DNA of 64,000 nucleotides from positions 1 to 64,000 of the IMG/VR virus record IMGVR_UViG_3300023179_008779; one strand, given 5' to 3'. Shown piece by piece: positions 44,008 to 52,152 of the stretch (position 1 is the first letter of the stretch; every line of letters begins with the position of its first letter). A program made the position numbers and the translations under genes. The notes under the pieces were generated by a model that searched no databases, had not been told where the DNA came from, and was given only the letters and a program-made list of their open reading frames with translations. This stretch comes from a virus.

Positions 44008-45638
44008 GTAGCAATCCGCAAGCCTCACCACCCATGTCTCGGCAGGCAATTGTCGCCGAGATCTTGAAGTGCGGCAGGAATCCTGTGTACTTCATGAAAA
44101 AGTACTGCAAGATCCAGCACCAACTTCGAGGACTAATACCCTTTGAGACCTATGACTTCCAGGATGACTGTGTCAACCAGTTTCAAGAGCATCGATTCAA
44201 CATAGTCCTCAAATCTCGCCAGTTGGGTCTCTCCACTGTCACGGCGGCATACTGCGTCTGGTACGCCATCTTCAAGAAGGACAAGAACATCCTCGTCATC
44301 GCGACGAAGCTTAACACGGCCATCAACTTCATCAAGAAGGTGAAGACGATGCTGGACTCTCTCCCGCAGTGGCTTCTTCTCACTAAGTTCGAACCCACAA
44401 AACAGTCAATAAGATTCACCAATGGGTCTACCATCACTGCAGTCCCAACTTCACCTGATGCAGGTCGTTCTGAGGCATTAGCACTGTTGATAGTAGATGA
44501 GGCAGCTTTTATTAGAGATTTTGATGAGATCTGGACGTCACTATACCCGACACTATCAACCGGTGGTTCTGCAATCATCCTTTCAACTCCGAATGGTGTG
44601 GGAGGACAATATTACAAATTGTGGATGGAGGCAGAGAGCGGCGCAAACGACTTCAATCCAATAAGATTGTCATGGAATGTCCACCCAGAGCATGATCAGG
44701 CGTGGTTTGAAAAAGAGACCAAGAACCTGCCAAAGAGGAAGGTTGCCCAAGAGTTTCTTTGTGACTTTATATCATCAGGTGACACGTTCCTACAACCCGG
44801 CGAATTTGAGAAGCTGAGGGGAATGCTTAAGCCACCCATAGAGAAACGCGGCCACCAAAATGGTGTGTGGGTGTGGTCTAAGCCTGAAGTTGGTAGAAAG
44901 TATGTTTTGTCAGCCGACGTCGCCCGCGGCGATGCTGCAGATTTCTCAACTTTTCACATCATCGACTATGATACATGTGAAGTTGCAGTCGAGTTTATGG
45001 GCAAGATACCTCCCGATAAATTTGCTGATATACTCAGTGAATATGGCAAAGAGTATAATGACGCCCTAATATGTCCTGAACAGAATACGTTCGGATATTT
45101 TGCTTGTGTGAAGCTTCGAGATATGGGATATCCAAGGCTATATTACCAAAATCACACAGGTGATGCTTATGAATATCACTCTATCAATCCCGACGCAATC
45201 CCTGGTTTTTCTACACAGACAAAGACCCGTACTCAAATTCTTGCCAAGCTTGAAGAGCTTGTAAGAAATGGGAAATTGCGCACCTATTCACAACGACTTT
45301 TTGATCAGCTTCAAGCGTTTGTTTGGAACGGATCAAAAGCCATGGCTTCTAAAGATGCTCACGACGATCTTATCATGAGCTTAGCGATCGGTACGTGGAT
45401 CGTTGCGGGTGATAGTTCATACAATGAAGCAGGTATGAATATGGCGTATGCAATCCTCAAGGCAACGCAGCGTGACAATAGAGGCGTCGAGACTCTACCC
45501 GGTGGCATCAACGATGTACGACCCGTACCAAATCCGCACATGCAAGGGATGACTCCCCAGAGTGTTTCAAGACCTCGACCGTCTGACCAGGCTGGTCATT
45601 ACGGAAACATGACAGATTATTCTTGGCTCTTAAAGTGA
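44004..45638 (+). CDS. 17: Large terminase subunit (T4 gp17-like)
   Basis: 544 residues. The ATPase half has the Walker A-like 'VLKSRQLGLSTVT' (about 68-80), Walker B 'ALLIVDEAAFIRD' (Asp165-Glu166) and coupling motif 'AIILSTPNG'. The nuclease half is RNase H-like: Asp306 in 'YVLSADVARGDAADFS', Glu360 in 'ALICPEQNTFGYF' and 'HDDLIMSLAIG'. It cuts concatemeric phage DNA and pumps it into proheads through the portal. The first 400 nt use many C/G-ending codons and the rest does not, an internal composition step worth noting. Next in order come a small gene and the portal; sheath and tube genes, which lie between gp17 and gp20 in T4, are not here. Confidence 0.95.
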   Translation: MSSNPQASPPMSRQAIVAEILKCGRNPVYFMKKYCKIQHQLRGLIPFETYDFQDDCVNQFQEHRFNIVLKSRQLGLSTVTAAYCVWYAIFKKDKNILVIATKLNTAINFIKKVKTMLDSLPQWLLLTKFEPTKQSIRFTNGSTITAVPTSPDAGRSEALALLIVDEAAFIRDFDEIWTSLYPTLSTGGSAIILSTPNGVGGQYYKLWMEAESGANDFNPIRLSWNVHPEHDQAWFEKETKNLPKRKVAQEFLCDFISSGDTFLQPGEFEKLRGMLKPPIEKRGHQNGVWVWSKPEVGRKYVLSADVARGDAADFSTFHIIDYDTCEVAVEFMGKIPPDKFADILSEYGKEYNDALICPEQNTFGYFACVKLRDMGYPRLYYQNHTGDAYEYHSINPDAIPGFSTQTKTRTQILAKLEELVRNGKLRTYSQRLFDQLQAFVWNGSKAMASKDAHDDLIMSLAIGTWIVAGDSSYNEAGMNMAYAILKATQRDNRGVETLPGGINDVRPVPNPHMQGMTPQSVSRPRPSDQAGHYGNMTDYSWLLK

Positions 45639-45648
45639 GCTGCATACA

Positions 45649-45656
45649 TATACTTA
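45649..45656 (+). promoter_or_regulatory. Promoter-like TATACTTA before small cargo-type gene
   Basis: A NATANTTA match in the gap after terminase. The 19-nt leader contains AGAGGAAG before the ATG at 45676, so transcripts from here would be leadered. Confidence 0.5.
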
Positions 45657-45675
45657 GAACGTTATAGAGGAAGAC

Positions 45676-45978
45676 ATGCCACAGATCACACTAAAGAGAC
45701 TTCAACAGATAATTCGCGAAGAGCTCAGCCTCAACGAAGGAGCAGATCATGATTCTGCTGCTAAAGTGATGAGCAGCGCAACGAAGCTTCTCAAGGCAGT
45801 CGAGTCGTTCAAATCTGCTTCATCTGAGAAAGCTCGCTCTGAGATGGGCACTCATCTGGATGAAATTGAAAAGATTCTTAACAGGGTTGTTGGATCACCC
45901 ATGCAATATGTTGATGCAACGGAACCCGCAATGAAGAAGGTTACTTTAAAACCTGCCAAGGACGAAACAACGATGTAA
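45676..45978 (+). CDS. Small putative head protein with shared N-terminal signature
   Basis: 100 residues. The N-terminus 'MPQITLKRLQQIIREELS' is a variant of the QLRRIIKEE signature, followed by 'LNEGADHD', a textbook L-x-E|G site for a gp21-type protease. The rest is one long helix ('ATKLLKAVESFKSASSEKAR') plus a short tail. Its location between terminase and portal, in the head module, supports the idea that proteins with this signature enter the prohead. It could be a small core protein comparable to T4 gp67/gp68 (inference). Confidence 0.7.
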   Translation: MPQITLKRLQQIIREELSLNEGADHDSAAKVMSSATKLLKAVESFKSASSEKARSEMGTHLDEIEKILNRVVGSPMQYVDATEPAMKKVTLKPAKDETTM

Positions 45979-46022
45979 AGTAAGCACCCAAGGGCTGCAC
46001 CACCAATTGGGCAGCATACAAC

Positions 46023-49000
46023 ATGGCAAAGAAGAACGAAAATCTATTTCAAAAGCTTACAAAGCTCTTCAAGAGCGGACCGGTAGTAAAGAGGAAGATA
46101 CGCAACCTCGATACTACCGTTGCAGTTCCTGATCGCACAAAGAGCTCTGGTGCCCTGCTCTTCCAGAAGTCGATGGCGCCAACTTATGCTACCATCACTG
46201 CAAACGCTTATAACCTCTCTGAGCGCCTGATGAGATACCAGGACTTTGCAGAGATGGAATACACAGCTGAGATTGCATCTGCAATGGATATCTACGCGGA
46301 TGAAACTTGCGCACAAGATGATAAAGGGCGCGTCCTTCACGTCTACTCTGACAATGAAAAGGTTAGAGAGATACTTGAGGAACTTTTCTACAACACGCTC
46401 AACGTCGAGTTCAACCTCCGATCATGGGCGCGCAACCTCCCTGTCCACAAGGACACGGTGATCCCACTTCTCAACGGGACTGAGATCACGATAGAGAATC
46501 TCTCGAAAAGGATGAAGGAAGACCCAGCCTGGGTTCCGTGGGTTTACTCCGTGCAGGACGGGACACACAGGCTGGTGCCCGGCAAGGTGACCTGGTGCGG
46601 CCTCACACGGAGAGACTCGGAGCTCGTCAGGGTGTGGCTGGACGACGGGTCGTACGTCGACTGCACGCCGGATCATGAGTGGATTCTTCGCGACGGCAGC
46701 AGGAAGAAGGCCGAAGATCTCGTCACCGGTGACAGCATGATGCCCCTGTATAGGGACGTCTCCTCGAAGAAGAAAGGACATCGTCTCGAGGGATACGAGA
46801 GGACGTACGATCCTGGTACTGGAAAGTACGAGTACACGCACAGGTTGGTGTCCGAGTCCGCAGTGCCGTCTCCCGAGAACTGGCACGTTGTTCATCATGT
46901 CAACTTCGATAAGCGCAACAATGCTCCCGAAAACCTCAGGAAGATGACATGGAAGGATCACAGCCTCCTCCACATGAAGTCGTCGGATACCCTCAAGCGC
47001 CCCGACGTCGTCGAGAAGAGGATGTTAGGCATCGACAGGTGGCTCAGGTCCGAAGAACACAGGGCGGTAGCCAAAGGACAACTAAAGAAGCTTCAAGCTG
47101 CCGGACTCATGAAGACGTCGTGGTCGGAGTACAACAAGTCTTCCCTCCACACGGATCACAACGCTGTCAGGTCGAAGTCGATGAAGGCTCACTGGTCGGA
47201 CGAGGGAAAGAAGGCCCGATGGAAGGCGTCTCTAACAATAAAGTTCGATGCACGATGCATCGACATGTTAGTCGATCGCCTCGAGCGTCTAGGAAAGTAC
47301 GTCAGCCCTGTTGTCCTCGGGTCTCTCCTCAAGGAGGACGAGGAGTTCATGGCCCACTTCAGGTCGATCAACGTCGCGACGGGCAGGGACCTGACCAAGT
47401 CACTGTCGAGCCACGCCGGAATCGAGTCCCTGCTCATGAAGGTCGGAGTTAGTTCTTATATCGGCCTCGTCAAGGATAGGCTTCCCACGATCGCGTCCAC
47501 ACCATGGTTCAAGCGAGCGGAGCGGAAGAGCCTCCGGATGACCGGCAAGGCTCCTGGTATGAGGAGCCGTCGATCGTCCCGAACGAAGGAGACGTCACCC
47601 GAGCCAGCCTATATGAACCACAAGGTAGACAGGGTAGAGAGACTGAGCAGCACATCGGACGTGTATTGCATGGAGGTGCTGGGGCCGACTGGGGAGCATG
47701 ACAGACATAACTTCATGGTGCTCACACGTTTCTCCGACGGCACAACCAACCTAAATAGTGGAATTTGTTCACAAAATTGTAAGTATGGTGACATGTTCCT
47801 CTACAACGACGTCTCTCCTGATCACGGAGTGATCAATGCATTTCCCATCCCCGTCAACGAGATCGAGCGGGAGGAGAACTACGATCCGAACGATCCCATG
47901 GCCGTTCGCTATCGTTGGGTCACCCTCGGCAACCGCACCCTGGAGAACTGGGAAGTCACGCACTTCCGCCTCCTCGGCAACGACATGTTTCTCCCTTATG
48001 GATCCTCCATCATCGAACCCGCCCGACGTATCTGGCGCCAGTTGATCCTCATTGAGGATGCAATGTTAGTGTATCGTGTCGTCCGTGCCCCAGAGCGCCG
48101 CGTCTTCTATATTGACGTAGCAAACATTCCTCCTGAAAATGTGCCGATGTACGTTGAGGAACAGCGGAAGAACCTCCGCTCTTCTCAGGTAATCGACAGG
48201 ACTACCGGTCGAGTTGATCTTCGCTATAATCCCCTATCTGTAGATGAAGACTATTTCATACCTGTCCGCGGCGGTGAGAGCGGCACAAAGATTGATACGC
48301 TTGCCGGTGGTCAAAATGCTGCAGCAGTTGAGGATGTAGCGTATATCCAAAAGAAGCTATTTGCTGCTCTTAAAATTCCCAGAGCGTATCTTGGATATGA
48401 CGAGGCGCTATCGTCAAAGGCAACTCTAGCTCAAGAAGACATAAGGTTCTCGCGTACCATCAACGTCATCCAGAAGACGATCATTTCAGAGCTTAACAAG
48501 CTTGCAATCATCCATCTGTACGCTCACGGATTCGATTCTGAGGACCTACAGAATTTCACACTTCGGCTTTCGAACCCGTCGACTGTCGCACAACAGCAGA
48601 AGCTTGAGTTGTGGAGAGCAAAGTTTGAGATTGCAGGCAGCGCTCCCGAAGGTCAGGTCTCGAAGGAGTTCATCCGTAAGGAGATCTGGGGTCTCAATGA
48701 AGAGCAGTGCAAACAGCTCGATGATCAACGACTCAAAGAGAAGCTTGTCGATGGAGCAATCGAGAATGCCAAACCTGATGAGGGTGGCGGTGAGGCTGCT
48801 GGTGGCGGTGAAGAGGCTGCTGGTGGCGGTGAAGAGTCGGGTGGCGACGAGGGCGGGGGCGATGATCTCTTTTCAGGTGATGACATCTCTCAGAAAGAGC
48901 CTGGTCTTGATCTTATTACTGCAGGGGATGACCCAGGTGATGATGAAGACTTCCCGGTCAAGTTCTCTGTATCAGATATTGAAGTACCCGTCAAGGCACA

Positions 49001-49397
49001 GCGTCAACTTGATAGAGCTCTTTACAACAGGTCGAGGATCAAACACAACGGTGCATCTAAGACCCACATGCCTGATTTCTTGAAGATGACGACCCAAAGT
49101 CGTCAATCGGATAATGATCCATATGATAGTGACTGGGTTTCTTCATATGTTCGTAATCCGTTCGGTGAATCGGTAGAGAGACGCACTGAGGTCTATAAGA
49201 CTCCCATCAGCAATGACGTTATCTCAGCGTTGAGGATGATGAGCCTGTCTAAGAAATTCCAGAACCTACCGCAACAAGGTCAGCCTGATGCCCCTGCTTC
49301 ACAAGTCTTGAATGAATCTATAGAAGAAGCAGATGCAAAAGAATTCAAGGAAGTATACGTGATAGATGAAGACGACGATCGGAGTGACGAAACATGA
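46023..49397 (+). CDS. 20: Portal protein (T4 gp20-like), interrupted in frame by an intein
   Basis: 1124 residues including a 446-residue intein (140-585); the spliced protein would be about 678 residues. N-extein: 'YATITANAYNLSERLMRYQD' and 'LRSWARNL'. C-extein: 'CKYGDMFLYNDVSPDHGVIN', 'RRIWRQLILIEDAMLVYRVV', 'APERRVFYIDVANIPPENV' and 'AYLGYDEALSSKATLAQED', all typical of gp20-family portals. The dodecameric portal starts prohead assembly and is the packaging motor's channel. The C-terminal region has a glycine/glutamate-rich repeat (residues about 922-950) before an acidic tail, unlike T4. The stop overlaps the next ATG by 4 nt. Confidence 0.94.
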   Translation: MAKKNENLFQKLTKLFKSGPVVKRKIRNLDTTVAVPDRTKSSGALLFQKSMAPTYATITANAYNLSERLMRYQDFAEMEYTAEIASAMDIYADETCAQDDKGRVLHVYSDNEKVREILEELFYNTLNVEFNLRSWARNLPVHKDTVIPLLNGTEITIENLSKRMKEDPAWVPWVYSVQDGTHRLVPGKVTWCGLTRRDSELVRVWLDDGSYVDCTPDHEWILRDGSRKKAEDLVTGDSMMPLYRDVSSKKKGHRLEGYERTYDPGTGKYEYTHRLVSESAVPSPENWHVVHHVNFDKRNNAPENLRKMTWKDHSLLHMKSSDTLKRPDVVEKRMLGIDRWLRSEEHRAVAKGQLKKLQAAGLMKTSWSEYNKSSLHTDHNAVRSKSMKAHWSDEGKKARWKASLTIKFDARCIDMLVDRLERLGKYVSPVVLGSLLKEDEEFMAHFRSINVATGRDLTKSLSSHAGIESLLMKVGVSSYIGLVKDRLPTIASTPWFKRAERKSLRMTGKAPGMRSRRSSRTKETSPEPAYMNHKVDRVERLSSTSDVYCMEVLGPTGEHDRHNFMVLTRFSDGTTNLNSGICSQNCKYGDMFLYNDVSPDHGVINAFPIPVNEIEREENYDPNDPMAVRYRWVTLGNRTLENWEVTHFRLLGNDMFLPYGSSIIEPARRIWRQLILIEDAMLVYRVVRAPERRVFYIDVANIPPENVPMYVEEQRKNLRSSQVIDRTTGRVDLRYNPLSVDEDYFIPVRGGESGTKIDTLAGGQNAAAVEDVAYIQKKLFAALKIPRAYLGYDEALSSKATLAQEDIRFSRTINVIQKTIISELNKLAIIHLYAHGFDSEDLQNFTLRLSNPSTVAQQQKLELWRAKFEIAGSAPEGQVSKEFIRKEIWGLNEEQCKQLDDQRLKEKLVDGAIENAKPDEGGGEAAGGGEEAAGGGEESGGDEGGGDDLFSGDDISQKEPGLDLITAGDDPGDDEDFPVKFSVSDIEVPVKAQRQLDRALYNRSRIKHNGASKTHMPDFLKMTTQSRQSDNDPYDSDWVSSYVRNPFGESVERRTEVYKTPISNDVISALRMMSLSKKFQNLPQQGQPDAPASQVLNESIEEADAKEFKEVYVIDEDDDRSDET
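46440..47777 (+). mobile_element. Portal intein, class-3-like, with HNH homing endonuclease
   Basis: 446 residues inserted between portal Leu139 and Cys586 ('ARNL' | 'CKYGD'). It begins with Pro, not Cys/Ser. Block B is 'DCTPDHEW' (intein Thr76, His79, Trp81 = His+2), block F is 'DVYCMEVL' with Cys410 in the position normally held by Asp, and block G is 'SGICSQN' followed by Cys+1. Trp in B and Cys in F are two of the three marks of class 3 inteins; the third, Thr in G, is Ser here. An HNH-type nuclease lies at intein residues about 147-178 ('WHVVHHVNFDKRNNAPENL', 'WKDHSLLH'). Codon use is richer in C/G-ending triplets than in most of the portal. Confidence 0.88.
48781..48866 (+). repeat. Gly/Glu-rich short repeats in portal C-terminal region
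   Basis: GGTGGCGGTGAG-type units recur three to four times, coding for G-G-G-E-x-A-A-G-like linkers. They probably form a flexible acidic linker and are prone to slippage-driven length change. Confidence 0.7.
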
Positions 49398-50248
49398 CTA
49401 CGAAGACCCATAATAAGAAGAGAAATAGCCTTCTCATGTACGAGTTTCTTGTCCGTACAATCTCAGAGTCTTTGATCGATGGCAATAAGAAGAAGTCAGC
49501 AATTGCGCTGCGGATATTGCGTCGCCATTACAAGCCTGACACAGAGCTATATAGAGAATTCAGGTTGATGAATGCTCTTGCAAAGACTACAGTTACTTCA
49601 GAGCATGTAGCTGCGTCTATACTCAGCGAGGCAAGGGCAGCAGCTATTGCACTCGATGAACACGCACTAGACCGAGAGAAATCTTTATTAATCAGGAACA
49701 TAAATCATAGTCTGAATGATGAGAATTTCTATGATCAACACGTCAATGAATACAGGACACTTGCTACCATACAGACTCTGATCAACGAGTGGCGATCAAG
49801 TGACAAAGACATCCAGCGTGTCGCACAATTTGAAGACGGGCTTATGAGGCACCTTATGTCTGAGAAGACACAAGGCAATGATTCAGTGATATCAGAGGAT
49901 ACAAACGGCACTGCACGCTTGTTGATGAAGGTCATGACTAAAAAGCTCAACGAAAAATATTCTGATGTCCTAAACGAGCATCAGCGTAGTCTCATCAAGG
50001 CGTATGCTTACTCGACTGCCTCTTCGGATCAGACGTCGATACGCATGAAGCTTCAAGAGATCAAGGGTCAGCTTCTTGGCCTCATTGATAATTACGCTCA
50101 AGAAAATTCAACAGACTACGTTAATCCAAAGCTCCGGGAGACAAGGGATGAGTTGGTGTCTGAGGGATTTGACGTTATCGATGATGAGACGGTAACAAGA
50201 TTCATGCTTTATTCGCGGCTCGCAGATGAGCTGTCATCCAAGGAGTGA
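49394..50248 (+). CDS. Conserved head-module protein between portal and protease
   Basis: 284 residues, mostly helical, family not named. 'NSLLMYEFLVRTISESLIDG' at the N-terminus, 'IDNYAQENSTDYVNPKLRET' and 'DDETVTRFMLYSRLADELSS' near the C-terminus. No catalytic motif. Translationally coupled to the portal (ATGA) and ending 4 nt before the protease start. In T4 this slot holds the small core proteins gp67 and gp68. A prohead core or assembly role is therefore a reasonable inference, though it is much larger than they are. Several L-x-E segments ('ILSEARAA', 'LVSEGFDV') could be protease sites. Confidence 0.68.
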   Translation: MTTKTHNKKRNSLLMYEFLVRTISESLIDGNKKKSAIALRILRRHYKPDTELYREFRLMNALAKTTVTSEHVAASILSEARAAAIALDEHALDREKSLLIRNINHSLNDENFYDQHVNEYRTLATIQTLINEWRSSDKDIQRVAQFEDGLMRHLMSEKTQGNDSVISEDTNGTARLLMKVMTKKLNEKYSDVLNEHQRSLIKAYAYSTASSDQTSIRMKLQEIKGQLLGLIDNYAQENSTDYVNPKLRETRDELVSEGFDVIDDETVTRFMLYSRLADELSSKE

Positions 50249-50252
50249 TACA

Positions 50253-50867
50253 ATGGCACAGGACCTTAGACTACTCAATTCGTACGAAGTCTTCGATTAC
50301 ACTCCTGACATGATCAGGGAATCGAGGGAGAAGAACAACGGAAAGGTTGTCATGCGTGGCATCCTACAGAAGGCCGACACCCTCAACCAGAACGGTCGCA
50401 TCTATCCAATTGCCGTCCTCGAGAGGGAAGTAAGGAACTATCAGAAGTTTATTGCTGAAAATAGAGCACTAGGCGAATTAGACCACCCAGACTCCTCAGT
50501 TGTCAACCTCAAGAATGTTTCTCACATGGTCAGAGAAGCCTACCTGGAGAAGGGCGTCGTCTACGGATCTGTCGAGCTTCTCGACACACCCAGCGGCAAG
50601 ATTCTGCAGTCTCTCGTCGAGAGCGGTGTGAAGCTTGGTATCTCATCGCGCGGAGTTGGATCCACCAAGAAGCAAGGTGATTACCACGTTGTACAGGACG
50701 ACTTTCAGCTCATCTGCTGGGATTATGTCTCAGAGCCTTCGACACCAGGTGCGTTCATGCTGCCTGAAGGCAAGCAGATTAGTTCGCACGAGCTGAAGGC
50801 AATTTTCAACAAGAGCGATCGTATTGACCGTATTGTTAACGATATTTTTGCCTCGAGGAAGCGATGA
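50253..50867 (+). CDS. 21: Prohead core maturation protease (T4 gp21-like, U9/S78-type)
   Basis: 204 residues from the ATG at 50253, 7 nt after AGGAG; a longer reading from 50226 overlaps the previous gene. Family motifs: 'DTLNQNGRIYP', 'LGELDHPDSSVVNL' with catalytic His78, and 'SGVKLGISSRGVGS' with catalytic Ser131/132. This serine protease is built into the prohead, activates itself, and then cuts scaffold, capsid and internal proteins at L/I-x-E|A/G sites. Many proteins encoded nearby have such sites close to the N-terminus, which fits its expected substrate set. The stop overlaps the next ATG (ATGA). Confidence 0.93.
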   Translation: MAQDLRLLNSYEVFDYTPDMIRESREKNNGKVVMRGILQKADTLNQNGRIYPIAVLEREVRNYQKFIAENRALGELDHPDSSVVNLKNVSHMVREAYLEKGVVYGSVELLDTPSGKILQSLVESGVKLGISSRGVGSTKKQGDYHVVQDDFQLICWDYVSEPSTPGAFMLPEGKQISSHELKAIFNKSDRIDRIVNDIFASRKR

Positions 50868-51286
50868 GAACGACAAAGACTGAATTAAAGCAACTCATCA
50901 AAGAGTGTCTTGTGGAGATATTGGCAGAGGGACTTGGGCCAACTCTGCAAAATGAGGTAAAGTCACCTAGGTTATCAACAAACACATTTTCTAATAAACC
51001 CTCGACACCATCTCGTGTTCCCGAGCCCCGCCGTCCGACTCCTGCATTACGTGAGGCCATCCGCCGGGAGGCAGGCGGCAACAAGGTCATGGAGTCGATC
51101 TTTGCTGACACCGCTGCGACTACACTCGCAAGTCAATTAGCGAATGGAGACGTATCGCCGACTTCGACATCCAAGCAATTAGTCCAGCAGGAGCAGATCA
51201 GCGGTACACCTGAGCAGATATTCGGCGAAGAGGCTACCTCAAAGTGGGCAAACTTAGCTTTTATGGATTCGCCTACAAAGAAATGA
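50864..51286 (+). CDS. Small putative head/core protein with shared N-terminal signature
   Basis: 140 residues. The N-terminus 'MRTTKTELKQLIKECLVE' is a divergent member of the signature family, followed by 'ILAEGLGPTL', a clear L-x-E|G protease site. The middle is proline-rich and disordered ('PSTPSRVPEPRRPTPALREA'), with a second site L-R-E|A. The C-terminus 'SKWANLAFMDSPTKK' recalls the R-W-x-x-L-A-G-I ends of the scaffold (52153) and the ParB-like protein (62063). Translational coupling to the protease and these sites mark it as a likely prohead core protein that is cut during maturation. Confidence 0.7.
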   Translation: MRTTKTELKQLIKECLVEILAEGLGPTLQNEVKSPRLSTNTFSNKPSTPSRVPEPRRPTPALREAIRREAGGNKVMESIFADTAATTLASQLANGDVSPTSTSKQLVQQEQISGTPEQIFGEEATSKWANLAFMDSPTKK

Positions 51287-51303
51287 AAATTTCTCTGCAA
51301 CAC

Positions 51304-51311
51304 TATATTTA
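51304..51311 (+). promoter_or_regulatory. Promoter-like TATATTTA in head module
   Basis: A perfect NATANTTA match in the gap upstream of the ATG at 51339; GAGGA (51329-51333) provides the ribosome-binding site in a normal leader. Confidence 0.5.
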
Positions 51312-51338
51312 CCGGGTAGACCCCCAGTGAGGATTACA

Positions 51339-51572
51339 ATGAGACTAACAAACAGATTGCTACGTAGAATCATCGAAGAAGAAGTTGCCAAGTTTGGTGA
51401 CATGCAGGATGTCGAGAAGGTCAAGGCCGACGAGACTGATGCAGACGAGTATGCAGATGCACTCGAGAAGAAGATTGATTACATGAAGGCACTCAAGGTT
51501 GAGGAGTCACGTCTTCGTCGCCGTATAGCAAAGATCAATGAGACCCGTCGTCGTCTAACACGCGGTCTATGA
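51339..51572 (+). CDS. Small helical protein with shared N-terminal signature
   Basis: 77 residues from the ATG at 51339, which follows GAGGA; a GTG at 51327 is less suited. The N-terminus 'MRLTNRLLRRIIEEEVAKFG' matches the L-R-R-I-I-x-E-E core of the signature. The rest is helix: 'DEYADALEKKIDYMKALKVE' and 'RLRRRIAKINETRRRLTRGL'. No clear L-x-E|A/G site follows, so it may not be trimmed. It sits among head genes between the protease and the scaffold. Function unknown; a small core protein is possible. Confidence 0.65.
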   Translation: MRLTNRLLRRIIEEEVAKFGDMQDVEKVKADETDADEYADALEKKIDYMKALKVEESRLRRRIAKINETRRRLTRGL

Positions 51573-51603
51573 TTATTTAATTTAAATTACAAAGGAGAAC
51601 GCC

Positions 51604-52134
51604 ATGAGTGGACCAGGACAAGGAAGATACACAGCGTATGTTCCAAATGCTAGCGATAAAAATAAGATGCTTAGCAAGCTCTTTAACGAACGTTCTCCCA
51701 ACGGACGTGGCGAAATCTATGGTGCAGCGTATCAAACAGATCCTGCTGCTGCAGCCAAGTCTACTGTTGACAGGGCTATCGCAAATGTCACCAATGGAGT
51801 CGGCGGAGTGATTCCTGCTGATGGAATGCAGACAGGTGACATCAACATGTTTCCCACAGGTGTCAACCTCAACTTTGAAGGCGGTCCAAATACCGGTGAC
51901 GTCAAGTGGCAAAATCCAGGTGATCCTGCAAACGGTTACGTGCCTGATCTTTCGTCCCCCGGCGCCGGGCGCACCGACCCGACGCAGAAGGACGTTGATC
52001 CTGGTATCAAGCCTGCCGATGTCAAGCCCAATTATGTAGCGGGTACCCTTGGTTCAGGCACGCAGGCACCCAGCGCTCTTAGCGTCAAGTCGCCCATTGG
52101 GAAAAATTTAGTGATGGGTAAATCTTCAGTCTGA
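51604..52134 (+). CDS. Glycine/proline-rich head-module protein
   Basis: 176 residues, not recognised. A strong AAAGGAG site lies 8 nt before the ATG, suggesting high expression. The chain is low in helix, rich in Gly, Pro, Asn and Asp ('GVNLNFEGGPNTGDVKWQNP', 'YVPDLSSPGAGRTDPTQKDV'), and ends 'KSPIGKNLVMGKSSV'. It has neither the N-terminal signature nor a membrane segment. Lying immediately before the scaffold and capsid genes, it could be a minor capsid or decoration component; that is inferred from position alone. Confidence 0.6.
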   Translation: MSGPGQGRYTAYVPNASDKNKMLSKLFNERSPNGRGEIYGAAYQTDPAAAAKSTVDRAIANVTNGVGGVIPADGMQTGDINMFPTGVNLNFEGGPNTGDVKWQNPGDPANGYVPDLSSPGAGRTDPTQKDVDPGIKPADVKPNYVAGTLGSGTQAPSALSVKSPIGKNLVMGKSSV

Positions 52135-52152
52135 TTAGAGAAAGAACAAAAA

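Noticed and set aside
46023-46439. Search for an N-terminal Cys/Ser nucleophile of the portal intein
   Set aside because: No Cys or Ser lies at the junction implied by the conserved portal sequence (A-R-N-L | C-K-Y-G-D). The lack of nucleophile is accepted as a class 3 feature and not as a wrong boundary.
46949-47452. Alternative plus-strand ORF inside the intein
   Set aside because: Composition-driven; the intein frame contains blocks B, F, G and the HNH motif, while the alternative shows none.
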